Below the pieces are notes generated by a model. It saw nothing but the letters and a program-made list of their open reading frames with translations. It was not told the origin of the DNA and made no database searches. Positions 20,278 through 30,175 of a stretch of DNA of 64,000 nt are shown here, in pieces. The DNA comes from Moraxella lacunata (GTDB lineage Bacteria > Pseudomonadota > Gammaproteobacteria > Pseudomonadales > Moraxellaceae), in the NCBI RefSeq assembly GCF_900453205.1, contig NZ_UGQU01000001.1:806001-870000 (forward strand). The letters run 5' to 3'. A program made the position numbers and the translations under genes. Numbering within the stretch: the first letter of the stretch is position 1; the number at the start of each line of letters is the position of its first letter.

Positions 20278-21090
20278 ATGTTATTAAAAGGTCAACGATT
20301 TGTGGTAACGGGCATTGCCAGTAAGCTGTCGATTGCGTGGGCGATTGCCGAATGCTTGCACCGTGAAGGGGCAGAGCTGATTTTGACTTATCCCAATGAC
20401 AAAATCAAAAAACGGGTGGATATGGCGGCCGAGACCTTTGGGGCGGTGGCGGTGTTGCCTTGCGATGTCAGCTCGGACGATGAGATTGCCAAATGCTTTG
20501 ATGAAGTGGCTCGCATTTGGAGCGATGGGGTGAACGGTGTGGTACACGCCATTGGTTTTGCCCCTGCCGAGCAGTTGGACGGTGATTTTACGGACGCCAC
20601 GACCCGTGAAGGCTTTGCCATTGCTCATGATGTGTCTAGTTATAGCTTTGTGGCACTTGCCAAAGCCAGTCGTGAACTGCTTGCCAAACGTCAAGGTTCA
20701 CTACTTACTTTGACTTATGAAGGCAGTATTTCTGTATTGCCAAATTACAACGTCATGGGACTTGCCAAAGCCAGTCTAGAATCGTCCGTGCGTTATTTGG
20801 CAAGCTCGCTTGGCAAAGAGGGTATTCGTGTCAATGCCATTAGTGCAGGCCCGATTCGCACACTTGCTGCTAGTGGCATCAAGTCGTTTCGCAAAATGCT
20901 GGACGTTACCGAAAAAGTAACACCCCTTGGGCGTAACATCAATCAAATGGAAGTGGGTAACGCCGCCTTATTCCTGCTATCGCCTTGGGCGAGTGGTATT
21001 ACAGGCGAGATTTTGTTTGTGGACGCAGGGTTTAACACTGTCGGACTAAGCAGTGAGCTTATGGAGCTGGTGGCGGACGATACCGAGTAA
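20278..21090 (+). CDS. fabI: Enoyl-[acyl-carrier-protein] reductase FabI
   Basis: A 270-residue short-chain reductase of the FabI type, which reduces enoyl-ACP with NADH in the last step of fatty acid elongation. The start is at 20278 ([12 protein letters not shown]), behind a GGAG ribosome binding site. The nucleotide-binding [14 protein letters not shown] motif matches the FabI form GxxxxxSIAxxIA, and the catalytic YxxxxxxK is YNVMGLAK. This is the triclosan target in other bacteria. A terminator follows, so the gene is probably transcribed alone. Confidence 0.95.
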   Translation: MLLKGQRFVVTGIASKLSIAWAIAECLHREGAELILTYPNDKIKKRVDMAAETFGAVAVLPCDVSSDDEIAKCFDEVARIWSDGVNGVVHAIGFAPAEQLDGDFTDATTREGFAIAHDVSSYSFVALAKASRELLAKRQGSLLTLTYEGSISVLPNYNVMGLAKASLESSVRYLASSLGKEGIRVNAISAGPIRTLAASGIKSFRKMLDVTEKVTPLGRNINQMEVGNAALFLLSPWASGITGEILFVDAGFNTVGLSSELMELVADDTE

Positions 21091-21130
21091 GGCACACCCA
21101 AGGTTTGTAAAATTTTGTAACATTTTAACA

Positions 21131-21172
21131 GCACACAATCAAGCACGTCTTGTGTTGTGTGCTTTTATTTTT
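21131..21172 (+). terminator. Terminator downstream of fabI
   Basis: The stem GCACACAA / TTGTGTGC has a 16-base loop and is followed by a TTTTATTTTT tract. Confidence 0.75.
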
Positions 21173-21221
21173 GTCCAAAGTTTTGTAAACTAATTGGTTT
21201 GTTATCACTCATTTATCGGTC

Positions 21222-21932
21222 ATGCAAAACCAACTTCCCACTTGGGTACTGTGTGGGGCGGTGGTGCTGGCATTTAGTGCTGGCATTTTGAACACAACCG
21301 CACTCATGGGGTTTACCCACGTTTCGGCATCACACGTTACGGGCAACATCAGCCTGCTGGCGGTAACGTCCTTTCATCATGACTGGGAAAACCTGTGGCT
21401 ACTGCTCGTGTCGGTGGGCTCGTTTTGGCTTGGCTCGGTGCTAAGTGGCATGATTATCGGGGGCAGTGAGCTCCACATCAAACGTCATTATGGCTATGCC
21501 ATGTACCTAGAATTTGTCCTGCTCTGTGGCAGTCTGTGGCTGTATCTGTCGGGCAACGACTACGGGCAAATGCTCATCGCCATGGCGTGTGGACTACAAA
21601 ACTCCATGGTGGCAACCTATCACGGGGCGGTGGTGCGTACCACGCATCTGACAGGGGTAACGTCCGATTTAGGGGCAACTGTGGGGCATTGGCTTGTGGG
21701 GCGAAAGGTCAGCCTTGCCAAGGTGGTGCTACAAAGTGCGTTATGGTGGGGATTTTTTGGCGGTGGCTTTGTGGCGGTGTGGCTGTACGCCAAATATGGC
21801 TATTGGTCAATGCTCCTGCCCATTACCATTATTTTTCTGTCAGCAATCAGTTATATTCATATGGAAAAATGGTTTCACCGCTCCGAGCGTATGATTAAAT
21901 TCATGATAATAAAACGCAAAAGAAAAAGATAG
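21222..21932 (+). CDS. DUF1275 (YoaK-like) membrane protein
   Basis: A 236-residue protein with six predicted transmembrane helices and the family pattern of DUF1275: GILNTTALMGF, SHVTGNIS near the N-terminus, and CGLQNSMVATYHG followed by RTTHLTGVTSDLG. It is probably a small-molecule permease or transport-related protein of unknown substrate. The C-terminus is a Lys/Arg-rich cytoplasmic tail. It sits alone between fabI and the repeat-rich scpB intergenic region. Confidence 0.85.
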   Translation: MQNQLPTWVLCGAVVLAFSAGILNTTALMGFTHVSASHVTGNISLLAVTSFHHDWENLWLLLVSVGSFWLGSVLSGMIIGGSELHIKRHYGYAMYLEFVLLCGSLWLYLSGNDYGQMLIAMACGLQNSMVATYHGAVVRTTHLTGVTSDLGATVGHWLVGRKVSLAKVVLQSALWWGFFGGGFVAVWLYAKYGYWSMLLPITIIFLSAISYIHMEKWFHRSERMIKFMIIKRKRKR

Positions 21933-22045
21933 GGTGGGGTTTAAAAATTAATAGGGGAAATTTTAATATTAATTGTAAATTGATCATTAAAATATGATTA
22001 ATTAAATACTTGTAATTTTAAAAATGTATTTTTTAATGAATATTT

Positions 22046-22068
22046 GGGCGAATATAATTCGCCCCTAC
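22046..22068. repeat. Half copy of the GTAGGGG palindromic element
   Basis: A GGGCGAAT / ATTCGCCC palindrome ending in CCTAC. This corresponds to one hairpin of the double-hairpin elements at 23838, 34021 and 41565. Confidence 0.7.
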
Positions 22069-22090
22069 ATATCCCAATTTAATAATATCA

Positions 22091-22124
22091 AAATAAATTA
22101 AAATAAATTAAAATAAATTAAAAT
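22091..22124. repeat. Three tandem copies of a 10-bp AT-rich unit
   Basis: The unit AAATAAATTA is repeated three times plus a partial copy, in intergenic DNA downstream of scpB. Its function is unknown. Confidence 0.8.
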
Positions 22125-22201
22125 CAAATGATTTAAAAGAAATTAAGATAATACTTTATAGACAACTCAATATTATGAAATCAGTCATTTTAATATGAGC
22201 C

Positions 22202-22810
22202 CTACCCGTCCACTTTAAAATTTTCCAAATCAGGCAATTCGGGCAATTCTTTTAAATCAGTCAAACCAAATGCGTCCAAAAACGCTTTTGTGGTGTGCAA
22301 TAAGGCAGGGCGACCCAACACGTCTTTATGTCCCTTTTCCATAATCCAACCCTTATCAAACAGTTGGCGTAAGATATGGCTAGACACGCTCACGCCACGA
22401 ATATGCTCGATATCCGAGCGAGTTACAGGCTGTTTATAGGCAATGACACTTAAGGTCTCTAACAGGGCTTGGCTTAGGGTCTCTTGGCGTTCGGGGAACA
22501 CCTGATGAATAATGCGACTGTACGAGTCCTTGATTTGCAAGCGATAGCCACTGGCGGTCTTGGCAAGGGTCAGCACGCTGTGCGACAAACGCTCTTCTAG
22601 CACCGCCAGTGCCACGTCAAATTCATCTTGGCTTATCATTAAATGCTTTTTTAAATCATCTGCCGTCAAAGGCGACTCGCTGGCGTGCAGTAGTACTTCA
22701 ATATAGCGACTTAACGCTGTGGCAGTGGCGTGGGTGTTTTTGATGTCATCAGCGATATTGTCGCTATCGCTGTTGGGTGTAAGCGTGGATAAAGGTTGGT
22801 TGTTTTGCAT
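22202..22810 (-). CDS. scpB: Segregation and condensation protein B
   Basis: A 202-residue ScpB. It has two winged-helix domains, recognisable from the SESPLTADDLKKHL start and the conserved ETLSVIAYKQPVTRSDIE-IRGV segment. It partners with ScpA and Smc (the latter not in this window) to condense and segregate the chromosome. It starts 15 bases after the scpA stop and belongs to the same operon. The N-terminus has an extra Ser/Asp/Asn-rich stretch of about 30 residues. Confidence 0.95.
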   Translation of the reverse strand: MQNNQPLSTLTPNSDSDNIADDIKNTHATATALSRYIEVLLHASESPLTADDLKKHLMISQDEFDVALAVLEERLSHSVLTLAKTASGYRLQIKDSYSRIIHQVFPERQETLSQALLETLSVIAYKQPVTRSDIEHIRGVSVSSHILRQLFDKGWIMEKGHKDVLGRPALLHTTKAFLDAFGLTDLKELPELPDLENFKVDG

Positions 22811-22825
22811 ACGATTGCCTAATGA

Positions 22826-23725
22826 TTAATGAAGCCAATATAAAGTCTGCTCGGACAAGTCAAAGCCGGTGTTATTGATGTTAAATAAAGGGTCTTTTTG
22901 CTTGCCTTTTTTGGACGTGGGCGCGTCCATGACTTCAAGCTGAAAACTTTGGGCGATGTCCACGTTTATCTCGCTTTTGAGTAGGGCGTCATCACCGTCA
23001 GCAAAGCCAATCAGCCCCCGTTTTAGAAGTTCAAGCACCGCCACAAAACTCACGACCACGCCCACACGCCCCTGCGTTTCATCGAGCAATTCAGCAAACG
23101 TGCCAGAACCTTGTTGGCTTAACATCAGGCTAATCTTGGCGATACGCTCAGGTAGTGGCACAGGGTCGGTCTTGATGTGGTGCATTTGATAATCAGGCTT
23201 GATTTGCATATTAATCAAGCTGTTGATGAGTATCTGGGGCGAGTAGCTTGGCAGTTCGGCTTTCATGGCTTCGCTACTAGGCAGGCTCGTAAATGCCAAA
23301 AACACATCACGTTCTAGGCGGATTAGGCTATCTAATCGACGACTGGCTTCTTTGATTTGGGCATATTCTTCTAGCCGTCTGATGAGTCGTGCTTTGGGGC
23401 TTAGCTCCTCGCCTGTGATTTGTGGCTGGGGGAGCAAAAGTTCGCTTTTTATGGCGATGAGCGTACTTGCCATAAGCAAATAATCGCCCGCCAACTCAAA
23501 ATAAGTATCATCAAGCTCTTTGATATAAGTCAAATACTGCTCGGTAATCGGCAAAATGGCGGTCTCGGTCAAATCAAAATTATTCTTTTTGACCAAATAC
23601 AACAAAAAATCAAGCGGGCCTGCAAATTGTTCAAGCCATATCGCAAATGCTTGGGGCGGAATATATAAATCATCGGGCAATGATGAAACAGGCGTATCAA
23701 AAATACGGATAGGGGTGTCAGTCAT
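22826..23725 (-). CDS. scpA: Segregation and condensation protein A
   Basis: A 299-residue ScpA kleisin. The N-terminal FAGPLDFLLYLVKKN motif binds the Smc neck, and the helix with YLLMASTLIAIKSELLLP follows as in the family. The C-terminal winged helix that contacts the Smc head is VVVSFVAVLELLKRGLI. It forms an operon with scpB. The short insertion near the C-terminus (Lys-rich GKQKDP) is unremarkable. Confidence 0.95.
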   Translation of the reverse strand: MTDTPIRIFDTPVSSLPDDLYIPPQAFAIWLEQFAGPLDFLLYLVKKNNFDLTETAILPITEQYLTYIKELDDTYFELAGDYLLMASTLIAIKSELLLPQPQITGEELSPKARLIRRLEEYAQIKEASRRLDSLIRLERDVFLAFTSLPSSEAMKAELPSYSPQILINSLINMQIKPDYQMHHIKTDPVPLPERIAKISLMLSQQGSGTFAELLDETQGRVGVVVSFVAVLELLKRGLIGFADGDDALLKSEINVDIAQSFQLEVMDAPTSKKGKQKDPLFNINNTGFDLSEQTLYWLH

Positions 23726-23837
23726 GGGGTTGGCGTTGGGATAATCATGGTATATTTATTTTAAATAAAATGGTTTATTTAAAATTGAAAAATTAAATCA
23801 TAAATTGAGGTGTTTTTAATTTAACAATGGTAAATTT

Positions 23838-23903
23838 GTAGGGGTAAATCATATTTGCCCTATGGTTATTATGTGAATTGGGCGAATTGCAATTCGCCCC
23901 TAC
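23838..23903. repeat. REPIN-like double-hairpin element, 66 bp
   Basis: The outer ends are GTAGGGG and CCCCTAC, with two palindromic arms (AAAT..ATTTGCCC and GGGCGAATTGCAATTCGCCC) around a short spacer. The structure matches the copies at 34021, 41565 and 56978. It lies in the gap upstream of scpA. Confidence 0.8.
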
Positions 23904-23945
23904 ACGTCCACATTTTTGAAGTTATTTTAAATCAATAAAACCAAA

Positions 23946-24137
23946 TCAATTAATATTTAATTCTTTGTATTTTAATGCTTCTATTTCTTTTTGGTGCTGT
24001 TTAATAACCCGTCTGGCAGAATTTTTAATCAATCTATGCACCGCAGGATTTTGACTGTCCAAATCCATAAGGATAATCGGCTCAATTTCCTGTTTTTGAA
24101 TATCAGATTTTAAAAATTCTTCAAAAGAAATTCGCAT
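23946..24137 (-). CDS. Small hypothetical protein downstream of trpS
   Basis: A 63-residue charged, helical protein (RISFEEFLKSDIQKQEIEP start) with no recognised family. It begins nine bases after the trpS stop and has a strong AAGGAAAA ribosome binding site, so it is very likely a real gene translated from the trpS transcript. A coiled-coil-like C-terminus rich in Lys, Gln and Glu suggests a protein-interaction role, but no function is assigned. Confidence 0.6.
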   Translation of the reverse strand: MRISFEEFLKSDIQKQEIEPIILMDLDSQNPAVHRLIKNSARRVIKQHQKEIEALKYKELNIN

Positions 24138-24146
24138 GGCTTTTCC

Positions 24147-25196
24147 TTATTTCAACTTCGCAAGCGGTTTAATCCCAATCGCTCGTCTGGTTTTATCCAG
24201 TTGTTTTTGGGCAACACGGCGAGCCTTAACCGCCCCCATTTGCAAAATCTCTTCAAGCTCCTTAGGATTTGCCATAAGATGAGCGTATTTTTCACGCATG
24301 GGAGCAATCTCACCGTCAATCTTATTAAACAAAATCTCCTTAGCTTCGCCCCAACCGATACCACGTCTATAATGCTCGGCAAGGGCATTTATCTCATCAG
24401 GCATGGCAAAGGCTTTATAAATCTCAAAAATATTACACTCATCAGGATTTTTGGGTTCTTCGGGGGCTTGGGAGTTGGTTACGATTTGCCCAATGGCTTT
24501 TTTTAACGCCTTTTGTGGGTCAATGGTGGGGTTGCCGTCCCCAAAGAGCGGAATGGTGTTGCCATAGGATTTGCTCATTTTGCGACCGTCAAGCCCTGTC
24601 AGTAGGGGCGTGTTTTCGTCCGTTACGGCAGTCGGTAGCGTGAACAGCTCTTTGTATTTGAAATTAAACGTCCCTGCAATGTCTCGTGCCATTTCAATGT
24701 GCTGAATCTGGTCTTTACCAACAGGGACGTGCGTGGCGTTAAACATCAAAATATCCGCACTCATCAGCACAGGATAGCTAAACAGCCCCATGCTGATACC
24801 AAAATCAGCGTCTGTGTCTTCTTTGGCAAGGTTGATATCCACGCTCGCTTTGTAGGCGTGGGCTCGGTTCATCAGACCCTTGGCACAAGAGCAGTTTAAA
24901 ATCCACGCAAGCTCAGGAATCTCAGGAATGTCCGATTGGCGATAAAAGGTAACTTTCTCGGGGTCAAGACCGCACGCAATCCAAGTGGCGGCAATGGCTT
25001 TGGTGGAGCGATGAATCTCATCGGGGTCAAAACATTTGATAATCCCGTGATAATCCGCCAAAAAGAAAAAAGCGTCATCATCGGAATTTTGTACCGCTTG
25101 AATGGCAGGACGAATCGCCCCGACATAGTTGCCCAAATGGGGAATGCCTGTGGTGGTAATGCCTGTTAAAATGCGTTTGGTGGTTGGTTCGGTCAT
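24147..25196 (-). CDS. trpS: Tryptophanyl-tRNA synthetase
   Basis: A 349-residue class I synthetase that charges tRNA-Trp. The HIGH-type motif is [13 protein letters not shown] near the N-terminus, and the KMSKS motif is present as [10 protein letters not shown]. The [19 protein letters not shown] stretch is the family's Trp-binding region. Its length is about 15 residues above the E. coli enzyme, because of insertions in the helical C-terminal domain. A small gene follows in the same operon. Confidence 0.95.
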   Translation of the reverse strand: MTEPTTKRILTGITTTGIPHLGNYVGAIRPAIQAVQNSDDDAFFFLADYHGIIKCFDPDEIHRSTKAIAATWIACGLDPEKVTFYRQSDIPEIPELAWILNCSCAKGLMNRAHAYKASVDINLAKEDTDADFGISMGLFSYPVLMSADILMFNATHVPVGKDQIQHIEMARDIAGTFNFKYKELFTLPTAVTDENTPLLTGLDGRKMSKSYGNTIPLFGDGNPTIDPQKALKKAIGQIVTNSQAPEEPKNPDECNIFEIYKAFAMPDEINALAEHYRRGIGWGEAKEILFNKIDGEIAPMREKYAHLMANPKELEEILQMGAVKARRVAQKQLDKTRRAIGIKPLAKLK

Positions 25197-25326
25197 GATT
25201 TTCTCTTAATGTTTAGTGTTAAATTTTATACTCAATTCAATCCAAAATATAAAAAATTAGCTCAATTCACATCAATTCTATATTTATATTTTGAAGTAAA
25301 AAAGATTATATGTTTTACAATGGTTT

Positions 25327-25599
25327 TTATAAACCCGCCTTAATGCGTTTATCATCAGCATTTAGCATTGCCATGATGCGTTTGCTTTGCTCGTCAATAT
25401 TTTCATTATCATCGGCAACATCATTTTTTAAAAAATTGGCGTATTTGGCAATTTCTGGCAAAATGGGTTTTTTGGTTGGTTTTTGGGCGGATAATAAAAG
25501 CACGGTATCATCATCAAAATTTGCCAAAACATCATCATCAAGCACAATCAAGCGATGAGAGCCAAATTTTTCAACCAATTCTCTTGTGGTAAGTTGCAT
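25327..25599 (-). CDS. Acidic hypothetical protein
   Basis: A 90-residue strongly acidic protein (several Asp pairs, including LDDDVLANFDDD) with no recognised family. An AAGGAT ribosome binding site precedes the ATG. It stands alone between trpS and the acyltransferase gene, with AT-rich DNA on both sides. It may be a small regulatory or antitoxin-like protein, but nothing in the sequence proves this. Confidence 0.55.
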   Translation of the reverse strand: MQLTTRELVEKFGSHRLIVLDDDVLANFDDDTVLLLSAQKPTKKPILPEIAKYANFLKNDVADDNENIDEQSKRIMAMLNADDKRIKAGL

Positions 25600-25667
25600 G
25601 GTTTTATCCTTATCAAAATGAATGTAAATTATAGCAAATTTTCTAATAATTTTCTTTAAAAATAAGT

Positions 25668-26723
25668 TTAACCATAATAATCCGTCCCGTCCGCCTGCGT
25701 TTTAAACCGCCGATGAAACCACATCCATTGGGTAATATCCTTTTTGATACTATGTTCCATGATGTCGTTGATACGCTGGGCGTCCGCCACTTCATCATCG
25801 CTTGGGTAATTGTCAATAACAGGCGATAGGCTAATATGATAATGCGGGCGTTTGCCTTTGGGGATATTGTCAGGCGTTTGTCTTATCATATCAAAAGCGA
25901 TAAAAACAGGCGGATTTTTTTTATTCATGCTGGCAAATCGTCTTTGGGCGGTAATAGTTGCAGACGGCACACCAAAAAATGTCGCCATAACCCCATGCTC
26001 CAAGCCAAAATCTTGGTCAGGGCTATACCAAATGACTTTACCGTCTTTAATCCGACTGATGAGTTTTTTCATATCACGGCTATTAATCTGCTCATCAAAA
26101 ATATGACGGCGACCATTATAAATAAACCATTCCAAAAGCGGATTGTTTTGTTTGCGGTACATACAATCAGCAGGGAAAAATTGCGTACATAGCCGACCAC
26201 CCAAATCTAATGTCGTAAAATGCCCGCCCAATAATATCACCGCTTTATTTTCTTTTTGGGCGGTGATTAAATGCTGTAAACCTGAAATGCTAAACGTGCG
26301 TTTAAAAACATTGGGGCGAAACCATGCATTTAGCGTCTCAAAAATACCAATGCCTTGATTGACAAAAACTTGTTTGGCGATTAGCACTTTTTCATCATCG
26401 CTTTTATCAGAGAATGCCAAAGTTAGATTGGTGAGCGTATCTTTTACCCGTCTTTTTATTAACATATATGCCAATTCGCCAATTTTTCTACCAAGCCAAA
26501 ACTGGATACGAAGGGGTAAATAAATAAGCGGTAAAAATATCATCAAGGCAAACCAAATCCCCCAATATTTTGGCAATAAAAATTCCCATTGAAAAGAGGC
26601 TTTGTCCGCCATGCTCGTTTGTTTGTGCGTGGCGGTCAAATCGGGCATTTGGTTTAGGCGAATGCTAGGGTTAAGGTTGGGGTGGTCGCTACATTGCTCA
26701 CCACAGCAGGATTTTTTGTTCAT
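25668..26723 (-). CDS. LpxL/HtrB-family lipid A acyltransferase
   Basis: A 351-residue protein of the late lipid A acyltransferase family, which transfers a secondary acyl chain to lipid A precursors at the inner membrane. The family motifs are present: an N-terminal transmembrane helix after PKYWGIW, the catalytic HxxxxD in GGHFTTLDLGG, and YSPDQDFG. The N-terminus carries about 50 extra residues with CCGEQC before the usual start. Internal Met27 or Met38 could be the true start. Whether it is LpxL, LpxM or LpxP cannot be told from sequence alone. Confidence 0.85.
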   Translation of the reverse strand: MNKKSCCGEQCSDHPNLNPSIRLNQMPDLTATHKQTSMADKASFQWEFLLPKYWGIWFALMIFLPLIYLPLRIQFWLGRKIGELAYMLIKRRVKDTLTNLTLAFSDKSDDEKVLIAKQVFVNQGIGIFETLNAWFRPNVFKRTFSISGLQHLITAQKENKAVILLGGHFTTLDLGGRLCTQFFPADCMYRKQNNPLLEWFIYNGRRHIFDEQINSRDMKKLISRIKDGKVIWYSPDQDFGLEHGVMATFFGVPSATITAQRRFASMNKKNPPVFIAFDMIRQTPDNIPKGKRPHYHISLSPVIDNYPSDDEVADAQRINDIMEHSIKKDITQWMWFHRRFKTQADGTDYYG

Positions 26724-26841
26724 TGTATTCGCGGTTTTGTGATATTTACAATATTTTCTTTTGATAATATTGATGTATTATAAACTTTTAAAAACAAAAA
26801 GCCAATGAATTTTTAATTTAATAACAATTATTTTATAAGTA

Positions 26842-27660
26842 TCATTCAAAATAAATCCCAAATTCTTGGCAAGTATCTTTAAAATCTTGACGAAATTTTT
26901 TGGCATTAAATCCGCCTAATTGTTTGTATTTTTTCTCCAAAATTTGCATGGAGTGATAAAAAACACTCAAAGCATACTGACGAATTTCATTGTCATCATT
27001 TAAGGTGTCTAATATTGTAAAATCAGGCACAGCTGTATAATGCCCAACATTATAATAAAAATCGCCATCATTCACCCTTTTTTGAAAGCGAAAATTAAAG
27101 GGCTTATAATGTTCTACCAATAATAAATCTATCCAAAGATGCTCCATTGTTCCGCCATAATCTTGGTTTAAGACTTGTTCTATTTTTGGTAAAATGTCAT
27201 TTAAGGCATAACTTACTTTCTTATATTTATTTTCAGAAATATTGTCATAAAATTTAACTTGCAAAGGCGTACCTTGTTCTCTTTCTCGGCTTTTTGAGTA
27301 ATGAATAAGATGACCTTTGGTAAACGAACCAAGGTTATTAAAAATGACAATTTTAGTCATTTCTTGGTTCATTATTTGTATGTCTTTTTTGCCCACATAA
27401 GGTAAAATAAGGGGTGTTAATTCTGTGGGCATTGCCAAATAACTTTTGTTAATATTGATGCCAACATATAAAGGCACATTACCAAAAAATTCACTCAGCA
27501 TTTCTTCAAAATTGTCTTTTTGAAATGAATCACCTTCGCCCAGATAATCATATTCATTATGAGTGTGAGTATCGGTATATTTTTTATCATTAAAAATATT
27601 CTGTACCCGACTAAATGTATGGAGTTTATTAAATAAACGATAAATCTCTTTACTGTTCAT
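26842..27660 (-). CDS. AT-rich hypothetical protein paired with DUF4304 gene
   Basis: A 272-residue soluble protein with no signal peptide and no family I recognise. Its codons are markedly AT-rich compared with its neighbours, which suggests horizontal acquisition. It lies 24 bases downstream of the DUF4304-like gene and is probably co-transcribed with it. The mix of long strands and helices and a Trp-Ile-Asp-containing region does not point to an enzyme. By context it could be an orphan immunity protein. Function unknown. Confidence 0.6.
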   Translation of the reverse strand: MNSKEIYRLFNKLHTFSRVQNIFNDKKYTDTHTHNEYDYLGEGDSFQKDNFEEMLSEFFGNVPLYVGININKSYLAMPTELTPLILPYVGKKDIQIMNQEMTKIVIFNNLGSFTKGHLIHYSKSREREQGTPLQVKFYDNISENKYKKVSYALNDILPKIEQVLNQDYGGTMEHLWIDLLLVEHYKPFNFRFQKRVNDGDFYYNVGHYTAVPDFTILDTLNDDNEIRQYALSVFYHSMQILEKKYKQLGGFNAKKFRQDFKDTCQEFGIYFE

Positions 27661-27684
27661 TGTGGATTTCCCTTATTTTTAAAA

Positions 27685-28083
27685 TTAGTTAAATAAAGGT
27701 AGAATAAGTGATTGCATGTCATTTAATACCTGTTGTTTTAGATTTAAAAAATAAGAATTATTTTTTGTGTGTTTTTTTAAATCATCATTGTTAAATTCAT
27801 AAATAAGCTCTTGTCCATTATTGGAAATCTGTTCTTGGTGGCGAAAATCAGTTAATTGGCAGAATGTTGCTCTTTTGTCATTACAATAATCCGTACCAAA
27901 ATAAATGGTAAAGGTTATTGAGTGATTGGTGGTGTTTAACTTTCTAATTGTGATAATTTGACGAAAGTAATTTTGCTCACGATAAAAATTTAACCCATTT
28001 TTCTTAAATCCAAAATGGTGTAAAAATTGATAAATTTCATCGGTAAATTGCTTAAAAGCAAGGTTGGTTAAATCGTTGGACAT
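27685..28083 (-). CDS. DUF4304-like protein
   Basis: A 132-residue protein with the DUF4304 pattern: a helix ending in HHFGFKKNGLNFYRE, then strand-rich repeats with Ile-Thr-Ile-Arg and FTIYFGTDY. ATG at 28083 is preferred over a TTG at 28101; neither has a clear ribosome binding site. DUF4304 proteins are frequent in polymorphic-toxin immunity loci. No toxin gene is visible here, so it may be an orphan immunity gene. AT-rich codon usage suggests transfer. Confidence 0.6.
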   Translation of the reverse strand: MSNDLTNLAFKQFTDEIYQFLHHFGFKKNGLNFYREQNYFRQIITIRKLNTTNHSITFTIYFGTDYCNDKRATFCQLTDFRHQEQISNNGQELIYEFNNDDLKKHTKNNSYFLNLKQQVLNDMQSLILPLFN

Positions 28084-28163
28084 TGTTACATTTATACCCA
28101 AGAGAATGCATTGGCTGATTGTGGAGATAAATTATATCCCCACAATCAATTTTTGTTTAAAAT

Positions 28164-30110
28164 TCAACCCAAACTCTCCAATTCGTCCCATCGCTCCAAT
28201 TTTTCCAATAACAACTCATCAATCTCCCCAAGTCGCTCACTATACTTTGTGGCAAGTGCCAAATCAGAGACAAATAATGAGCCATCCGCCAACTTTTCAT
28301 TCAATTCGCTTTGTTCTTTTTCAAGTTCGGCGATTTCATTAGGCAAACTTTCAAGTTCTCGCTGTTCTTTATAGGACAATTTGCGTTTTTGGGTGTTTGA
28401 CGAATTGACGGCATTATCCGTTTTTGGGGTTTCGCTTTTTGCTTTTTCTATTTTTTCGGTTTTTGGTTTGGGAGCATCTTTTTCGGCTCGTTGTTTTTGC
28501 ACCAAATAATCTTGATAACCGCCCACATATTCGGTTATCGTGCCATTGCCATCTTTGTCCGTACCAAAAACCCAAGTTTGGGTAACGACATTGTCCATAA
28601 AGGCACGGTCGTGGCTAATCAGCAAAATCGTCCCATCAAAACCTGCGACATATTCTTCCAGAAGTTCCAAAGTCGCCATATCAAGGTCGTTGGTCGGCTC
28701 GTCCAGCACCAAGACATTGGCGGGTTTTAATAGATTTTTGGCAAGCAAGACCCGTGCCTTTTCGCCCCCTGACAGGGCTTTGACGGGCGTTCTGGCACGG
28801 TTTGGCGTGAACAAAAAGTCCTGCAAATACCCCAAAATGTGCGTGCGTCTTCCGCCCACGTCCACATAGTCCGAGCCTTCGGAGACGTTTTCGGCAACCG
28901 ATTTATCAAAGTCTAATTGGTCTTTTAATTGGTCAAAAAAGGCGATGTTTAGGTTCGTACCGAGCTTGACCGTACCGCCTACTTTGGCAGAGTCATCAAG
29001 CCCAAGCACGGTGCGGATTAGGGTCGTTTTGCCCACGCCATTATTGCCGATGATGCCGACTTTATCGCCACGCATGAGCAGGGTGCTAAAATTTTTGACC
29101 AGTATTTTGCCGTCATATTGTAGGGTTAAATCCTTGACTTCACAGACGATTTTTCCTGATTTTTCGGATACGTTTTGGGTGAGTGAGACGTTCCCCACCA
29201 CATCACGGCGTTGCTTTCGCTCTTCACGAAGTGCCTTTAGTGCACGCACACGCCCTTCATTACGAGTACGCCTTGCCTTAATGCCTTGGCGAATCCAAAT
29301 CTCTTCTTGGGCAAGTTTTTTGTCAAATTCTTCAAAGGATTTTTGTTCACTGGCAAGCTCCAACTCCTTTAATTCTTGATAGCGAGCATAGCCCTTGACC
29401 CCTTGTGTTACGTCATAAGTGGAGAGTTTTCCCCTATCCAATTCCACAATGCGAGTGGCAAGATTGTCCACAAATTTGCGGTCGTGCGTGATAAATAGCA
29501 CGGTCAAATTTTGCCCGAGCAGGTAATTTTCTAGCCAATCAATGCTCTCCACGTCCAAATGGTTGGTCGGCTCATCAAGTAGCAACACATCAGGCTTAAC
29601 CACCAACGCCCGAGCAAGCAAAACCCGTCTTTTTCGTCCGCCTGACAGGTCGGCAAGGCGGTCTGTAGGATTTAGCCCCATGTTGTCAAGCAAGGTGCGA
29701 GCGTTGCGTTCTAGCTCCCAACCGTGCAAAGCGTCAATCTCATGTTGCACGTCCGTCATACGCTCGCAGGCGGTCATGTCGCCCATCCCACATTTGTCCG
29801 ATAGGTCGTGGTATTGGCGAAGCAGGGTTGCCACTTTTTCATCGCCATTCATGACAATGTCAAGCAAGGTGCCGTCATCGCTTGGTACGTCTTGGGCAAG
29901 CATGGCAATCTTAATACCGTCTGCGATGATAATCTCGCCGTCATCAGGGGATTGCGTGCCGTCAATGAGCTTAAAGAGCGTGGATTTGCCTTCGCCATTT
30001 CGTCCGATGAGACACACCCGCTCGCCTGCATCAAGGCTAAAATTAACGTGGTCTAAAATGGGGGCAACGCCAAAGGCAAGGGAGATATTTTTTAGATGAA
30101 TGAGTGCCAT
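28164..30110 (-). CDS. uup: ABC-F ATPase Uup
   Basis: A 648-residue ABC-F protein with two nucleotide-binding domains and no membrane segments. The first Walker A is GRNGEGKST, the second GNNGVGKTT, and the signature motifs are LSGGRKRR and LSGGEKAR. A charged linker joins the domains, and the C-terminus is a coiled coil typical of Uup. Family knowledge: Uup acts on ribosomes or branched DNA and prevents precise transposon excision and replication-related lesions in E. coli. It is divergent to slyX. Confidence 0.92.
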   Translation of the reverse strand: MALIHLKNISLAFGVAPILDHVNFSLDAGERVCLIGRNGEGKSTLFKLIDGTQSPDDGEIIIADGIKIAMLAQDVPSDDGTLLDIVMNGDEKVATLLRQYHDLSDKCGMGDMTACERMTDVQHEIDALHGWELERNARTLLDNMGLNPTDRLADLSGGRKRRVLLARALVVKPDVLLLDEPTNHLDVESIDWLENYLLGQNLTVLFITHDRKFVDNLATRIVELDRGKLSTYDVTQGVKGYARYQELKELELASEQKSFEEFDKKLAQEEIWIRQGIKARRTRNEGRVRALKALREERKQRRDVVGNVSLTQNVSEKSGKIVCEVKDLTLQYDGKILVKNFSTLLMRGDKVGIIGNNGVGKTTLIRTVLGLDDSAKVGGTVKLGTNLNIAFFDQLKDQLDFDKSVAENVSEGSDYVDVGGRRTHILGYLQDFLFTPNRARTPVKALSGGEKARVLLAKNLLKPANVLVLDEPTNDLDMATLELLEEYVAGFDGTILLISHDRAFMDNVVTQTWVFGTDKDGNGTITEYVGGYQDYLVQKQRAEKDAPKPKTEKIEKAKSETPKTDNAVNSSNTQKRKLSYKEQRELESLPNEIAELEKEQSELNEKLADGSLFVSDLALATKYSERLGEIDELLLEKLERWDELESLG

Positions 30111-30175
30111 AATTTATTTTCAATGATAAAATGGGGCAATTATAGCAAATTTTACACCTTAAAGGGGGAAATAAA

